Shown here in pieces: positions 1 to 13,580 of a stretch of DNA of 64,000 bases. This stretch comes from Serilophus lunatus (Eukaryota; Chordata; Aves; Passeriformes; Eurylaimidae), in the NCBI GenBank assembly GCA_013399895.1, contig VXBA01001784.1:946568-1010567 (forward strand), read 5' to 3'. Made by a program: the position numbers and the translations under genes. Each line of letters opens with the position of its first letter. Position 1 is the stretch's first letter. A model generated the notes under the pieces. It worked only from the letters and a program-made list of their open reading frames with translations, made no database searches and had not been told where the DNA came from.

Positions 1-693
1 CGGCCTCTACCGCGGGCGCCGCTGCCGCATGGAGTCCTGCTTCGACTTCGCCCAGTGCCGGAAAAACGGGTTCAAGGTCTACGTGTACCCGCAGCAGAAG
101 GGAGAGAAGATCGCCGAGAGCTACCAGAACGTCCTGGCCGCCATCGAGGGCTCCCGCTTCTACACCTCGGACCCCGGGCAGGCCTGCCTTTTCGTCCTCA
201 GCCTGGACACGCTGGACCGGGACCAGCTCTCCCCCCAGTACGTGCACAACCTCCGCTCCAAAGTGCAGAGCCTCCACCTGTGGAACAACGGCAGAAACCA
301 CCTGATTTTTAATTTATACTCTGGCACCTGGCCCGACTACACGGAGGATGTGGGGTTCGACATTGGCCAGGCTATGCTGGCCAAAGCCAGCATCAGTACT
401 GAAAACTTCAGACCCAACTTTGACGTTTCTATCCCGCTCTTTTCTAAGGATCATCCTAGGACAGGAGGGGAGAAGGGATTTTTGAGGTTTAACACCATCC
501 CTCCTCTCAGGAAGTACATGTTGGTATTCAAGGGGAAAAGGTACCTGACGGGGATAGGGTCAGACACCAGGAATGCCTTATATCACGTCCATAACGGAGA
601 GGATGTTGTCCTCCTGACCACCTGCAAGCATGGCAAAGACTGGCAAAAGCACAAGGATTCGCGCTGCGATCGAGACAACGCCGAATACGAAAA
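1..693 (+). CDS. EXT1: EXT1 (exostosin-1) coding exon 1, 3' part; 5' end cut by the window edge
   Basis: EXT1 pairs with EXT2 in the Golgi to form the heparan sulfate copolymerase, which adds alternating glucuronic acid and N-acetylglucosamine. The reading frame starts at base 2 (base 1 ends the previous codon) and is open to 693. Recognisable EXT1 blocks include MESCFDF, VYVYPQQKGEKIAESYQN, SRFYTSDP, WNNGRNHLIFNLYSGTWPDY, FNTIPPLRKYMLVFKGKRY and DWQKHKDSRCDRDN. Against human EXT1 as I recall it, the piece runs from about residue 91 to 321, covering the start of the N-terminal GT47 exostosin domain. The Met at 29-31 matches human residue 100 and is internal, not the start codon. The transmembrane anchor lies off the left edge. 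The C-terminal GT64 domain belongs to later exons outside the window. The in-frame TAA at 695-697 is intronic: coding ends two bases into a Lys codon at 693, the same phase as human exon 1. No frameshift or stop is seen. Confidence 0.97.
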
Positions 694-700
694 GTAAGTG
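694..700 (+). other. EXT1: Splice donor of EXT1 intron 1
   Basis: The sequence AA|GTAAGTG is an almost ideal U1 donor. It interrupts the codon for the last Lys after two bases (phase 2). This is the position expected from human EXT1, whose exon 1 ends 962 coding bases from the start. It is preferred over reading through to the TAA at 695-697, which would give a truncated protein. Confidence 0.93.
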
Positions 701-1073
701 AGCGCTGCCCCTTCCCCGTGCTCGTGTCCCCTGGGACGTGCCGGCGTGTCCTGCGCTGCAGGCGGCCCCGGCCGCCGGGCAGATGTGAGCAGATGTGTGC
801 CGATGTGCATTCATTCGGTGCCCGGAGGAAAAAGCCTCCATGTCTGCTTTGGGCAGCTCGGTGGCTTCCCCCGTCCCCGGCGCGGCTGCCGGCCGGCCCT
901 GCGCTGCCTTTGCCGGGGGAGCTGTCGGGGAGGCGTTGAAGGGCGATGCGGTGTCCTGCGGCCGTGGCGTTGCTTGCCCAGGGACTGATGACCTGCAGCT
1001 GCAGCCCGCTGGGGTTCCAAACGTGGCCAGAGGTGCTGCTGGAGGATGCGCTGGCATTTGGCACTGCCCTTTG

Positions 1074-1084
1074 CCCCCCCCCCC
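1074..1084. repeat. Poly-C run (11 C)
   Basis: An uninterrupted C homopolymer lies inside the CpG island, followed by ACC. Its length is prone to sequencing error. Confidence 0.9.
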
Positions 1085-1245
1085 ACCAGCGCCTTCCCTG
1101 CCCTCAGACAAAGTCTGTACGAGCCCCTCCACGTCGCGTGTGACCCTGGCTCCCGCGGCGGGTTGGTTGCCGAGGGCGATGGCTGGGATGCTCTCTCCAG
1201 AAAGCACTGCCCGGCGTCTGGCTCGTGTTTGTGTATCTCCACGGA

Positions 1246-4200
1246 CAAGCCAGTAACTTGCCTAGCCGTATTTTTTCTCTCAGTTCAAAGCAGCTTAGCA
1301 TCAGTACAGAGAGGAGGAAAAAGGAATGGTGATTGTGGTTGTGTCCGGTGTCAGAGTTTCTGTTTTTCACGTGCGAGAGGATGCAGCGGTGGTGTGAGCA
1401 CATCGCGTGCTTTCCGTGATCGCTCGGTTCCTTGACTTTCCCCGATTTTTTGTTTTTATTTGTTGGTAGTGCCACAGTGTAGCCTCTTTGTCTCGCTGTG
1501 CTGCTGCCCTTGTCTTCCAGTCAGCGTTTCAGGTTTGTGTATATAGCTGCCGGGAAAATCGCTTCCCGGGAGTTACCTCCAGGACCGCGATGCTGACTAA
1601 GCCGTTTGGATCTGATTAGTTCATTTAAATGCCGACCACCACTATGCTTACTGCAGAGTAGGTGCCTATAGATGAAGTTTTTCACATGTGAGTGTTTCCC
1701 GGGTAGCAGGAAACAGACCAGCCGTGCAGCACTGGGGGATGTGCAGTGGAGCTACACCTGGACCTGCCAGCGGCTGGAGGGTTTTGTGATGCACGGGGGA
1801 ACGTGGGTGGAAAAATAGTTCTGGGGAGCGGTTGGGAAGAAACTACGTTGGCATTAATAGTAATGAAAATTTCCGACTGGCTGCCTGTTTCTGCACCGAA
1901 ACTATCCTCAGGGGCTTGGGAGAGACGGGGAAGGTCAGCATCACAAAGCTGGGAAGCCTGTGTGTGCCTGGGTGAACTCTGCTCACATTGTGGTTACTGT
2001 AATTCTGCTGCAGAGGGGGAGGAAACAGCAGTGCGAATACTCGGTGGACTTTTAATCCCATTCACTTTCAGAAAACTGACGGGCGAATGGTGAAACGATG
2101 CACTCGTGTAAGTGGTACAGCAGCAGTGCTCCGTGGCCAGTAGAGAAATTAAGCTAAGCTCGTGTTATTTGTCACTGGGAAGTCCCTTTGACCTGTAATC
2201 TCCTTCAGGGAATATTTTCTGTGGGGAAGAAGGGAGACCTGACAATTGCAGCCCTGCAGGCTGTGATGGGTTTAGGTTTCTAGGTCTCAGCAATTGGAGC
2301 TAATTTACAGATGGGAAAAATCCTGGTTATTTGCTGCGTACTACAGCATGTGTGCTGTCAAGTTGTCATAAAACCAAACATACCCGCCTGTGGTTTGATG
2401 TCAGTCAGTTTTTTTACAGCTATGCCATTTGGTCTAATAAAAGATAGACCTCCCCGTGAGTTCTGCTCCTCCTAAAGTGTCTTGGTTACTTTTTTTGTAG
2501 CGAGAGGTGTATGTAACAGCCCTCAGGGGATACAATAGCGCGAACCCAACTGGTATGTTGTGCTATTCATAAAAAAGTGTGCTGCCATTAACATGCAGCC
2601 GTGTCTGGGGTGTGTATGGGGACTTCAACATTTGTTGCAATGCTGCTGTTACAAAAAAGATGTTAACAAGAAAACAGGATTACTTCAAGAGCTGAGGCAG
2701 GCTGAATGTGTGGCTGGGCTGCTGAGATGAGTGGGCTTGCTCTGGTGAACAACTGCAAGTGGTGAAGGTCTTTGACCCAGCATCTGACTGGAGTGAGGCA
2801 CACCTGCCAGAGCGTGCTGCTGCCCCTTGCCTCCCCTGCGTTGGTGGCCATGCACAGCAGACTGTGCCATCTGCTGATCTCCCAACACCGGTCCTGCTGT
2901 GGCCTGTGCAAATGGGGACCATGCCTGGAGCTGCACTCCCTTCATAAACTCTGTCAGGGTTGCATTCCCAAGGTAGCATGATGCAGCCAATCTGTAACCC
3001 AGGAGTGAAAGCTGTAGGAAGGACTCCATTATTCATCCCACCTAAAGCAGCATCTGATCATCAATGAGGCTGTAGTCGCTTGGGAAAGAAATGTCTGGGC
3101 CTTGAAAAGCGCACACAGAGCGAGAGCCATCTCTTGTGAGGTGTTTTGGGCTTGAATTTAACAATGCATCCTCAACGTTTTAATCAAAAAGAAGGAAAAA
3201 CTCTCCAGGATACATCTGTTTGCATATCCATATAGAGGTAGTAGTTGTATATTGTGCTTTTCTGTGCCAGTTTGCCTATCCTGGGCTGTACGCTGTTTCA
3301 TGTTGCATGAAGGTCAGGAATGTGGGTGCTCTGGCCATGGGGAACTGGCCCTGAGATACCAATCCTTGCCAGGGTGAAATATGAACGATTTGCTCTAGGT
3401 AGAGGCCTTGCCCAATCAGGTAAATTAGGTGATCAGCTTTTAACTAACCCCATGTCAGCAGGGTGACGGTGTTGTGTCGTGTTACGCTTGGGGCCAGCAC
3501 ACACTGAGAGCTACTTGTGGTGGGGTTTGCAATGCAGTATTTGGCCTTGGGCTCATGTGAGGTCACCTGTCTGCAGGATGTGGTGTTGCCTTCCTAGGAG
3601 AGATGGAAGAAGCCAACAAAAGTGACTTCTTGGCCTGTGGAAAAATGTGTAGAACATCCTACTTCACTTGGGGGAAGGAGGGATGGGCATGTGTGCATTT
3701 GACTCTGAATTGTATTGAAAGGTCCATCTGTATGTCACAGGTAATTAATTTGCATCCTGGTTATGCATCTCAGCAGATAAAGCTAATGCAGACTAAAATG
3801 AATTACATTATCATGATTAGACTACTAGCAAACAGGATACAAAGGAAAACAAAGTAAACCTCTGGCTGCTTTAGGTTGTCCTTGGTTGTCAAAGTTGGCC
3901 TTTGTCACCCAGCACTAAGGCAGCTGAGCTTGAGCTCCATGATGGGATTTCATCCTCAGGCTTTCTGTTTCACAAAGGGTTAAGTGAACAAACACTGCTG
4001 CTGTTGAAGTTTGAAGACAGCCTCTTAAATATTTAATGGCAGTCTAAATATATACATATGTACAATGTGTTTTAAACAAAGGCAGAATTCATATACAGGC
4101 TTAACTGGTTCCAAATAATTACTTTTTGGAAGGTAATGTAAATGGCTACAGAATACCAAAAGAAACGGAGGAATGCAATGTTCTAGTAAAGCCAGATGCA

Positions 4201-5065
4201 GAGAAGAGATTTGCACCAAAATGAGGATCTTTCTAGGAAAGTAAATAATGTTGTCTGTGGCATGTCCCCTGATCTGCAGCCACTTTGCCCTTGGAAGATG
4301 GAGAGGGTGGTGGTGATGGTATCCAAAAATGTAAGGTCCCATTAGAAGCTCATTCAGAGACTTTTTCCTCATCCATGAAGGATAGGTGAAGTTAATGATA
4401 ATGAAACAAAGTGGAAAAAAACCCAAGAAATGAACAGTGATGAAGAGAGTAGAATGAAGAAGGGGAAGTGAGGGGAAAAAAAATTAATTTTTTGAGAAAT
4501 GTGGATTGTGGTGGAGGACAAATAGTATAATGAGATGTTCTTTATAGATTTAATTTTTTTGACTAGTCAGTGCTTATAAAGCCTAGGTGAGCATGACTGA
4601 ACTGAGAAATGAGAAAGGCAGGCAGAAGACACAGGTCCTCATGAGGTGGGACTAGTTCTGCCAGAGGAGACTGGAGGCATGTGGTGGAGGAGGAGCCTGT
4701 GGAAGGAGCTGCTCACAGATTACCTGAGGCTGCTGCGTGCTGGTGGAAGAGGGACAGAGCAGCAGCACACTTTGTGCTTGTGGCTGTGGGGCATCTTTGC
4801 CGGGCACACAACAGCAGCAGGCAGGGTTGTGTGTGTACTTGTACAAATGAACAGAATATATCCAGCTGAGCATTTTCACTGATGCCTCATACCTGGTAGG
4901 TTTACCTGGTGTGCACTCTACTGGTGGAACGTGTGTCAATCACTGCTGAACCTCCCACCCTTGAAAATCCTGAGTAAAGATCACAGTCATACAACAGGCA
5001 CAGAATGGGAAGAAAAGCAGTTTTTAGTTTCACTTCCTTCCCACTAGAAATAAAATACACATATT
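1246..5065. other. Intronic sequence, no gene seen
   Basis: This is unique-looking intron with mixed composition. I see no coding frame that matches a known family and no recognisable transposon. 2640-3030 carries four overlapping open frames on both strands, which is typical of chance frames in moderately GC-rich DNA. Confidence 0.6.
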
Positions 5066-5082
5066 AAAAAAAAAAAAAAAAA
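5066..5082. repeat. Poly-A run (17 A)
   Basis: An uninterrupted A run follows an AATAAA-like AT-rich stretch and precedes an A/G-rich stretch. It could be the tail of an old retrotransposed fragment, but I recognise no element body or target-site duplication. Confidence 0.85.
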
Positions 5083-5910
5083 GAAGTGGAAGAAGTAGAC
5101 ACTGGAGATGACTTTGCCACTCACAAGACCAGCACAAGAATGTGAAGTAAAGCTGGGGCTTGCCCATCCAACATGTGATGGTAATCTGGGTTCTGCATGC
5201 ACGTGTTTGTGCATGTTTGAAACAAAGGTGAAACTCTTGTTTTTTCAACATACTGAGCTTCCGTGTATTGTATTAAAATACAAATGTAAATGCCACGATT
5301 GCTCCCTGGATTGTGTTTTGAATTATCTAAAAGCCTTCACAAGATGACAATAAGTCATCTTATTTGCAGCTATTTGAGATAGGTCTGAGAAATCATCCAG
5401 GTTCTGGGTGGCTGTTGTTCAGGACATCTGAACTGAGATGGAAACCAGTCCACGCATCTTGTATATCACCAGGCTGCTTTGGGAGCTTGGATAAAACTCA
5501 AAAAGTACTTGGAGAGCTTGGGCATTTTTCCAAAGTATCTTGGCTCCTGCAGAGACCTATCACCACCAGACTACTTTTTTAATACTGATGTTCAAGAAAT
5601 TGGAAATTTGGCTGGTTTACAATACGTTTCTTCCAAAATACAGGAAGCAGGTAAATAACAAAGCTTTAATGTATGTCTGAGAAACAAAGGATTTGCTCTT
5701 TTGTGTTCCTTCTCTTGTTCTCTGTAGGTATTGTCCTTATGTGCCTGTTGATGCTGTTTTAATGCAAGTAGGGCTCTGGGGAGTAGGAGCTTCCACCTGG
5801 AAGGCTCCAGGCTGATCCTGAGCAGGGGCAACGGGAGCTCCCAGCCAGCTCTGCAATCTTGGCCTGACTGTTTGCACCAGGCTCTTGCCTGGGTGGAGGT
5901 GTGGAAGCCT

Positions 5911-5964
5911 CGAGGGTGGATGTGTTTTTGCTGCCCGGTGTGCGCGGTGCCGCGTGTGTGGCCG
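5911..5964. promoter_or_regulatory. Small isolated CpG cluster in the intron
   Basis: Seven CpG dinucleotides occur within 54 bases, including GCGCGG and CCGCGT, while the flanking kilobases have few. A short unmethylated regulatory element is possible. It could also be a chance GC-rich stretch, as no TATA box, initiator or exon is evident. Confidence 0.3.
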
Positions 5965-7452
5965 GGTGTGGAGGGTCAGAGGAGCCCACCCTGCCCACGG
6001 GCATTAAACCAGACACCCTCCTAACCTCAAGTAATTAAGTTTTCTTGTGGGGTGAGTTATTATTATGGTTGCTTGCCTCAGGCCTTTCTGTGTCTTTCTA
6101 TGAAACAGCTCATGTGAGGCTCTGTGGTGACAAAGCGTTACAGTAGGTGGGTGATCTGGTCCACAGCAGGTGTGTTCTGCATGCAGAATGTAGGTGAGCA
6201 CTGCTTCCGTGTCTGCAGGGGTCCGCTTCAATTTTTCCTGCCTAGGAAAATTGTTCTAGGATAGCTTATTGATAAATACTCATAACTGGAGACACAAATG
6301 ACAATAGATCAAAACTCAAATAAAAAAATTATCTGAGTCATCGTTTTAATTTTAAGTAGAAATAGTCTTGAAACAAGTAGTTTGAAGAGCTTGTTAAACC
6401 CAGATCAGAACAAAGCTAAAAGTAATGTTTCCAGCTACCTTTTTGGGCAGGACAAAGCCTTCCTGTTCTCCCAGTGAGGTGCCCTAAGCAAGAAGGTGCT
6501 GCAGATCATCCTGCAGTGCTGCTGCCTTCTTGCCCTCCGTGGCTGGTGTTTCACAGGGCAAACTCTGACTTCTGCAGGACATTTTCTAGTTGCCTAAGGT
6601 AAGCTTCACTGAAACTGCTCCTAAGAGAGAAGGGTGGCTGAATTTGAGGTTCTTCTGGGAGGCTGCCTGAAGCTGCATTGAAGGTGTTCCCAGCTGGGGA
6701 CCTGTTTGCCTCCCTGCAGCTCTGAAGTCGTGCATCTTGCTGGGAGGGTAGGATTGAACGAGAGGAGTTTCAGCTCAAGACAAACCCCAGTGAAAAAGAC
6801 TACTGGTTTGACTCTGCTGGAGATAATCCTTTTGCCCCACATACAGCCCTGGAACAGCCCACTGGAAAGGGAACCAGCAGCCGCTTGCGGGAGGAGGAAA
6901 TAAATGAAACTGGTCGGCACGAAGCACTTATTTACTCAACAGATGTGAGTCAAGAGAATGTGCTGTAATCTGGTGATTTCTGGAGTATTATCTGTGATTG
7001 TTTTCTTTATGAAGGATTTCTTTCAGAAAATCAGAGTTTTGTGGTCTTGGGTAAACAAACCGTTTTGCTAACCAGAGAAAAATAATCTATAGGTACATGG
7101 ATAACTGTCTGGCCTGTGAATGGAGTTAAGTGCTGTGTTCTGAGCTGTTAAGGTCACTGACTTCTCCAGGACTTGGCTGTATCCAGATGATGATGCAAGA
7201 TTTATACTACTGTCTCATGTTGTATGGAGACTAGTTGAGTCTACACAGAGCAGTAGTTTTGTTCCTCTTCCTCTGTTTATCTGTGCTTTTATATGATGTT
7301 TTGTGTTGCTCTTTTTCAATCTGAATTTCAGGAGGAAACAAGACATGTATCATCACTGTTTTGCTTTTAATTTAGGAGCCTCTTCAGTCAACTGTAGGGA
7401 ACGTCAGTGCTGTTCAATGTTGATACGGCTCATCCCCACATCTCTGGAGCCC

Positions 7453-7467
7453 GGAGGGAGGGAGGGA
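7453..7467. repeat. Short GGGA tandem repeat
   Basis: Three GGG runs and one GG run are separated by single A residues. It is one G short of a canonical four-by-three G-quadruplex. Confidence 0.75.
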
Positions 7468-10400
7468 GCTGTGGCAGGAGGTGCCAGTGACACCAGGTGT
7501 GCACAGGGATGATTAAAGACCTAAGCCAAAGGATGCTGGGAGTCCTTTCTTCCACTTACAGAGCAAATTATAATTTTTAACATTTGGCAGCCATGCATTG
7601 GAAGGAACTGTCCTGGTATTGTGGTGAGGGTGCTACAGAGTCCGGGAGGGTGTTGGTAAGCCGAGAGATGGGAGATCAACACGCTGCAGTGGTGCAGGAG
7701 AAATGAGTTAAGGAAATGAATTCCAAATGAGAACAAGAGAGAGGAGATTTGTTTCACATGAGAAGAGGGAAGTAATGTTTTAAGAAATACCAGGCCTATC
7801 AGCAAAATGCTGTGCCTAACTGCTTTGCTGGGAAAGAACTGGCATGAGTGCTGCCAGGCTGATGGCTTTCCAAATGCAATCTAACTTCCTAAAATGTTAC
7901 CGTTTCTCAGAATAAGAAAACATAATTGTAAACCAGTCAGGAGAATTCAGCCTCCTCAATAACAGAAGAAAGAAGATGCCATTTTCTTTAAACATCTTGT
8001 ATTTTTTTCCTCACTCGTCTTTCCCACCACCTCTTGCTGAGATTCAGCCTCAGTTTTTCAGGTGGTGTAGCGCTGTCTTCTTGGCCAGGAAGCAGATGAA
8101 ATAAGTGGGTGTTCCCTGAAAGGTAGTAGATGTTTGTGTTGGCTAAATCAGGCTCTCATTTTATACCCCAGTTAGTATAAATTTTGTACTGCAGTTAGAC
8201 AGACTTCTCCATGTCCATGCTGTCCCTGAGTGCAAGTTAGTGCTGGCAGGGCTGTTGCAGGAGCTCCTGCCTTCTCCTGCCTGTAGCACATGTGGTCTGG
8301 AGACTGCAGTCTGACAGCCAGGATTGCCAATGGCCACCATGGTTACTTTTCCATATGCTTTTAAAATGAGAAGAACACTTTGCCTTCCCTAAGCATCTTC
8401 AAGTGTTACTTTAGTGCTTTGTAATGTTTCGACAAGGCACTATGTAAAACTGAAATACTACTCATTTGTGTTTCCTGTATCACCTTCTCAGGAAGCATCA
8501 GTGAGTGTAGGTTTAAACTGTGATTTTCCAATAAAAGGTGACAGTTGTCAGAAGCAGATAAAGCATCTCTTCTCTGCGTGCCTGGCAGAGGGAGGTTCCC
8601 ACAGAAGCTTTCTGGGGGTTTGACACTTGCTCTGGGTCAGGATATGTGGTCACATTTGGTATATGAGCCTTTTAACTCTCCTTGCTTCACTCAGCTGCTA
8701 CCAAAGGCCACTGCTTTTCCAGGCACTGAAGCACTGTCATTCCTGATCATTCCTCCAAGGGCTCTCACTGTGCAGTTTGCAAATTCAGTAAAGCTCTTCT
8801 GCTGTAAGTTGACTCTTTTCTTCATGATGGTTCCTAGTCCAGAAATATATGAAAACAAAGTAATTCTTGGGTTCCTGAATGATTTTCCCATTTGTTCACT
8901 TTTTTCCCCCTCTAATATCCGCTTTGTGAATGAAACAGAATTAGGGCTAATTTAGTTGATTGGCTGCAAAACAAAAGTATTCAATGCTAAGAATGGAAAT
9001 GAGAAGGCCTTTCTGAAATGTTACTTCTTTGCATAATTGTAATAGATTATAATTATACAGTTGGGTGTTTAGCAGTGGATTTGCTGTAAACACGGTCATG
9101 GGAAATGTCTCTTTGTTCACTTGTGTTTGAGTCCCAGTGTGGTCCTGTTGGTGGCTGTACCAGCATCTCTGACAACATTTTCTCTTTAGGCAGGATGGCG
9201 TGCTACAGAGAATGCTCTCTCCGGTTCCCTTCCCTACTCCTCCTACAAAATTACTGCCAGTCGATATGGCCATGTCAGACCATTGACACAAATCAATAAG
9301 ATCAATCATTCTTCAGCTCCTAAACAAAATTGAGAGCATAATGCTGATAGCCTGTGTGTAGCAGTAGTTTCCTAAAGGAAAAATGCATGCCATAGTGTTT
9401 GCAAAGTGTGCATGGGGGCCCTGTTCTGTTAATAATTAGTTCTCTGATGCTGTAAAAAGGAGCATGGCATAAATAGTTTCCTAGAGCTGCAGTGTGCAGT
9501 ATGACCCCTGCAGGCTTCAGCCTGATGGAGAACATCACCTGACCAACAGCACTGCTGGAGACAGGAGTCGTGGCAGTGTTTGGGTAGGAATCTTGTTTTT
9601 CTTCATTCTCTTAGAAGGTCTTGACTTCTGATACTGATTTTTGCCTCTAGAATAGTTGCAGACATTTTATCACGATATTGGAATTCCTAGTGCAGTCAGG
9701 TAGTTCAGTGTGTTGCTACCAGAGAAAGCTCATCAAAATCATAGTGTTGCAAGAATAAAATCAGAGGCTGTTTCTAAAAATCAGAATCTTTGTCTGAAGG
9801 GAGGGACAATTTTTTTTATAATGTCTGAGTTTATATCTCTGAAGGCTTGTTTGGATGTGTCTGCTAGTAGACTCTATCAGCTGTTTCAGGAAGATAAACA
9901 CATGAATGTTTCATCTTCTGAATTTGCCACCAACCGTTGTGCTGGGTGCTAGCAGATTTTTCTTTTAATTAAATGTAATTTATCTAATTCTAATGGGAAC
10001 ATAATTATGGGATTTATTTTTTGATACTATGATTTCAGAATTACTTTATAAAGAGAAGTAACATTTCCCCCTTAAGGGCTGTTTAAAAATGAGCAAACAA
10101 AAAAAAAAAGTGCAGTTTGCTAAAAGTGATAAATCTCAGACAAGATGCAAAAAAAAAGGGCATCTGATATGTTGGATCCGCAATAAAGCTGAAAATTAAT
10201 GATCAGTAAGTTGCTGCTGCAAGAGACTGAATGCATTATGGATTTGAGGAGACATCTATAGCTTATTAAATGTCAGCAGATTTTTGCATATGCAACAGAA
10301 AACCCTGATCAGAAATTGTAAAACGATGTGACCTGCAGCTGGAAGAACCAGTGCCACAAAGGATGTGTGCACCATGTGTGTGGTGGGAGCATAAGAAAGT

Positions 10401-13400
10401 GCTTTGCAAGGTCAGGATCTGAAGTTGAATGCTAAACTCCTTTAGTTCCTGATCGGAGGGATTTAAATGTTTCAGTAAGGCATGACTGTAGTCTCACAGA
10501 GGGATTTATCATACTTTGCATAAGAAGGTATGTATGACTGTTTAAAATAATTTAAAACAAATAACATTCTTTCACACTCCTACACTTTTTTCCCCCCTAA
10601 AACCAAAAGCTAAGGCTACTACTTGAATTGTAATGGTATAATATATCAAGTGAGTGATCACATCAGGCATGGACACTTACCAAATCACAGCGAGATAACT
10701 GTGAATAACTCTCTAGTTTCAACAATTTGCATGGCCATTAACAATTGATGGGTTTCCCTTAGAACTGCATTATCTATGGCAGCAGGATCTATTCCTGCAC
10801 ACTGCTTCTGCATACTAAGTGCCAGACAAGCCCTCAAAAGTAAGGAGAATAAAAAATCTGATAGCAGCAAGGTGAATGAAGCAGGTAGGAATTTCAAGGC
10901 AACATTTCTTGACTACTGGGAAATATTTCAGGCAATCATGCATTTTCATAACTGTTCTCCACCCCCCATCCCTGTCTACTATTTTTACTACAATTCTGCA
11001 AGTTTTAATTGAAGCTGGTGTTAAGTTTCTCTTCACTGCTTGGAATCACTTCAGGCTTGGTGGTCAGTCTGGCCTGTGGTTCAGTTTAAGCAAGATTTAA
11101 AAATACCTATAATTGAGAAGCTTTTATGCATATTTGACAAAAGATAAAAATAGTGCTAAATTTAGCCGTCCTAGATTGTTGGGTGGCTCTTTCATGGGAG
11201 TGCTTTCAAGCAGGTGCCAAAGATGTGCTTTCCTTATGAGAGTCGTGCCACCATTTTAAGAAGTGCACAACACATCCCTTATTTCTGTTGCTTTCATCTC
11301 TGCCTGACAGCAAGTCAGTTCTTTTTTGATTCCTCTATCAAGTTGATTTTTCCAGCCCCAAATCTCTTTTCTCTCTCTTCCCTCTTCCCCTTTCTTTCAC
11401 TGGGCTGTTGTTTTGGCAAGATGAAAGCAGCTGAATGAGGTGGTGGGGAAGGCTCTGGTAATCAAAGCGCGCCAGCAGTTGGGGCCGTGTGAAGGCAGGT
11501 GGGTGACACATCAAAGCAGGGGGGTATAAGCACTTGCTGTTCTCATCTCTCCTGGTAAATAACCCCCCTACCATAAACAAAGTTCCTGGGATCTGTGAGC
11601 TCACAGCGCACTGATGCAATTGCTTTTCTATGGCCTTGCCAAAATTCACTTGCAGAGAGCGATAATGGAGTCTTCGCTTTGTTCCTCGGAAGGTGGCTTC
11701 TGCAGATGTGGGATGTCAAGAGGCAAGTACCCGAGTTGTTGATTAGCAGGAGGTGGTTGTTCACATTCAGCTGAGAACTACCTATTGTCAGGTCTGCCTG
11801 TAAGTGTTTCTGGGTTGCTGTGGGAAGGATGAGGAGAACTGGAAGGTCTGAGCAGTGCCTGGTTGTCTCCGAGTGGGCCTCACATGGTCAGAGCCCCAGC
11901 ATGTCCTGTCTTGGCAGGAGGTCCTATGGTTGGGGCAGGCTACACCTCCTGCTCAGCCACCCATGGGTTCTGCTGCCCAAGCTCTGCACCCAGCAGGAGG
12001 GCCTCGGGTCCCCTAAGCTCGGTGGAAGCCCCAATTTCCTACTTGTCTCTAAACTCTCTGTGTATGTCTCTTGACATGGAGATGAGGAATTCCTCAGCTG
12101 CTGCCTCTCCTCGGGCTCTGCTTTGTCTTTGCTGTGGAGCTTGGAGGTTAAGCATCCCTCAGTCTGGAACAACTCTTGCTCTGTGTTCCTGCCAGGGAAC
12201 CTGGTCCTTGTCTTCACTATTTGCCCTGAAGGTGTTGAAAAATCATTGCACTCTGCACCTGCCACCTTTCACAGGACTTTTCCTCACTTCCCCCAGCCTC
12301 CTGGTGCCTTTTCAGTTACTGCTGCTGAGAACCAAAGTAACCAGCAGAGCCATGAGGACACTCGTCTCTTGGCTTTCTGCTTCACAACATTAGTGAATTA
12401 GAATTGCAGTGAAAAGAAGCTTTTCAATTTTTTTTTATTAGCAGTTTCTGGCAGCCTACAATAATAGGCCTTTCTTGCAGAAAGGTTTCTTACTCTTTAA
12501 TTTTTAATGAAAGTTTTTTCTGACACAGGTCATAGTAAAATAATTCACAGTGAAGTTGTGTTTTGGTGTAAAACTGGAGATCTAAGAATTTAGAGGTAGT
12601 GGTGTGATCCCAGGTTGCCCTGTTGTAGTTACTGGTTGTAGCAATAGTTCTTATTTACTTCAGCTTCAGTCTCAGGGTAACTGTGTTTCACAACAATCAA
12701 TGCACTGATTACTGTAATTGCAGCTTGTGGTACTGTGGTCTTACAATTAAATGACTGGGCTAATAAAGCATGGAATTTAATGAATACTTGTAAACAAACT
12801 TGATTAGGAAGTAGGTTGAGGATATGCACTGGTAGAGGGTAATAGAAGAGACCCATCCTCAGCTTTGATGAGTGAAACAGGTGGAAACAAGTAGCAAAGC
12901 ATGGAAACCACCCCAGTGCTATTTACCATGCGTTTAGTACTGTATCATGTCTTATAAATCTCTCTTTTTTTAAAAAATAGGAGTTGGCTTCCCACTGCAA
13001 TGAGATCCTGTATATACAATTTCAGTCTCTTTTGCAAAACTTTAAGCATTATCAGACAGGATGTTGAAAACTGGATTTACAATGTAGGGCTGGTATCAGC
13101 CTTAAGTAAGAAGTGTCTATTGTCACCCTATAATTGAATCTTAATGCAATTAAAATGAAAAAGGAAACCACCATTGAAAATGGGAAATAGATTTCCTAGT
13201 GCTGCCTCTGGGGGGGTGGATGGCTGACATCTGGCAGTTGCTGGAAAGTTGGCTATGTTTTATTGTCCCTGAGGAGCTGTGTCCCATTTTTGCTTGTTAC
13301 TGGGCATGTTTAGTGTGCTTCCCTCTGTTGTGTCCCCCTGTTTCAGCTGCATGTCCCTCGTCTCAGATGTGGAGCCCTGTCCCGCACACTCTGTCAGGCC

Positions 13401-13580
13401 ATTCTGGGAGAGTGTTGTGTGAGTCTGGCAAGTTGAGAGTTAAAGTTTGATGATTGCTTTAAGGTTGCCAGAAATCCTTTTACACCTCCTTACCTTCTGT
13501 CTCCTCTTCCCCCACCATCTTTAAGCTACATGACTCCTACAGGTTTTCCCAGCTAAGTACATGTGTGTCTCTTGAACTTT

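Larger units (their letters stand above)
1..1245. promoter_or_regulatory. CpG island over EXT1 exon 1 and the start of intron 1 (right edge approximate)
   Basis: GC content and CpG density are high from base 1 through roughly 1245, then drop to the AT-rich intronic background. Dense CpG stretches lie at 1-30, 750-790, 875-970 and 1130-1215. EXT1 is a broadly expressed gene whose promoter and first exon lie in a CpG island in mammals, which fits. The core promoter and 5' UTR would be left of the window. Several overlapping open frames on both strands at 528-1256 are by-products of the GC-rich composition, not genes. Confidence 0.75.
5083..13580. other. Intronic sequence, no gene seen
   Basis: Apart from the CpG cluster at 5911-5964 and a GGGA-repeat at 7453-7467, this is AT-rich unique intron. 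The stretches 9950-10330 and 10500-10680 are especially AT-rich. Open frames here are short, have no family resemblance and frequently overlap on both strands. Confidence 0.6.

Noticed and set aside
29..697. A complete 222-residue protein starting at the Met at 29 and ending at the TAA at 695
   Set aside because: The Met is internal (human residue 100), the frame continues to the left of it, and the TAA lies in the intron after a consensus donor.
528..1256. Several overlapping open frames on both strands just after exon 1
   Set aside because: They fall in the CpG island, where stop codons are rare because of GC content. None resembles a protein family, and the splice donor at 694 explains the region.
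2640..3040. Four overlapping open frames of 60-120 codons
   Set aside because: They overlap on both strands, carry no recognisable domain and match chance expectation.
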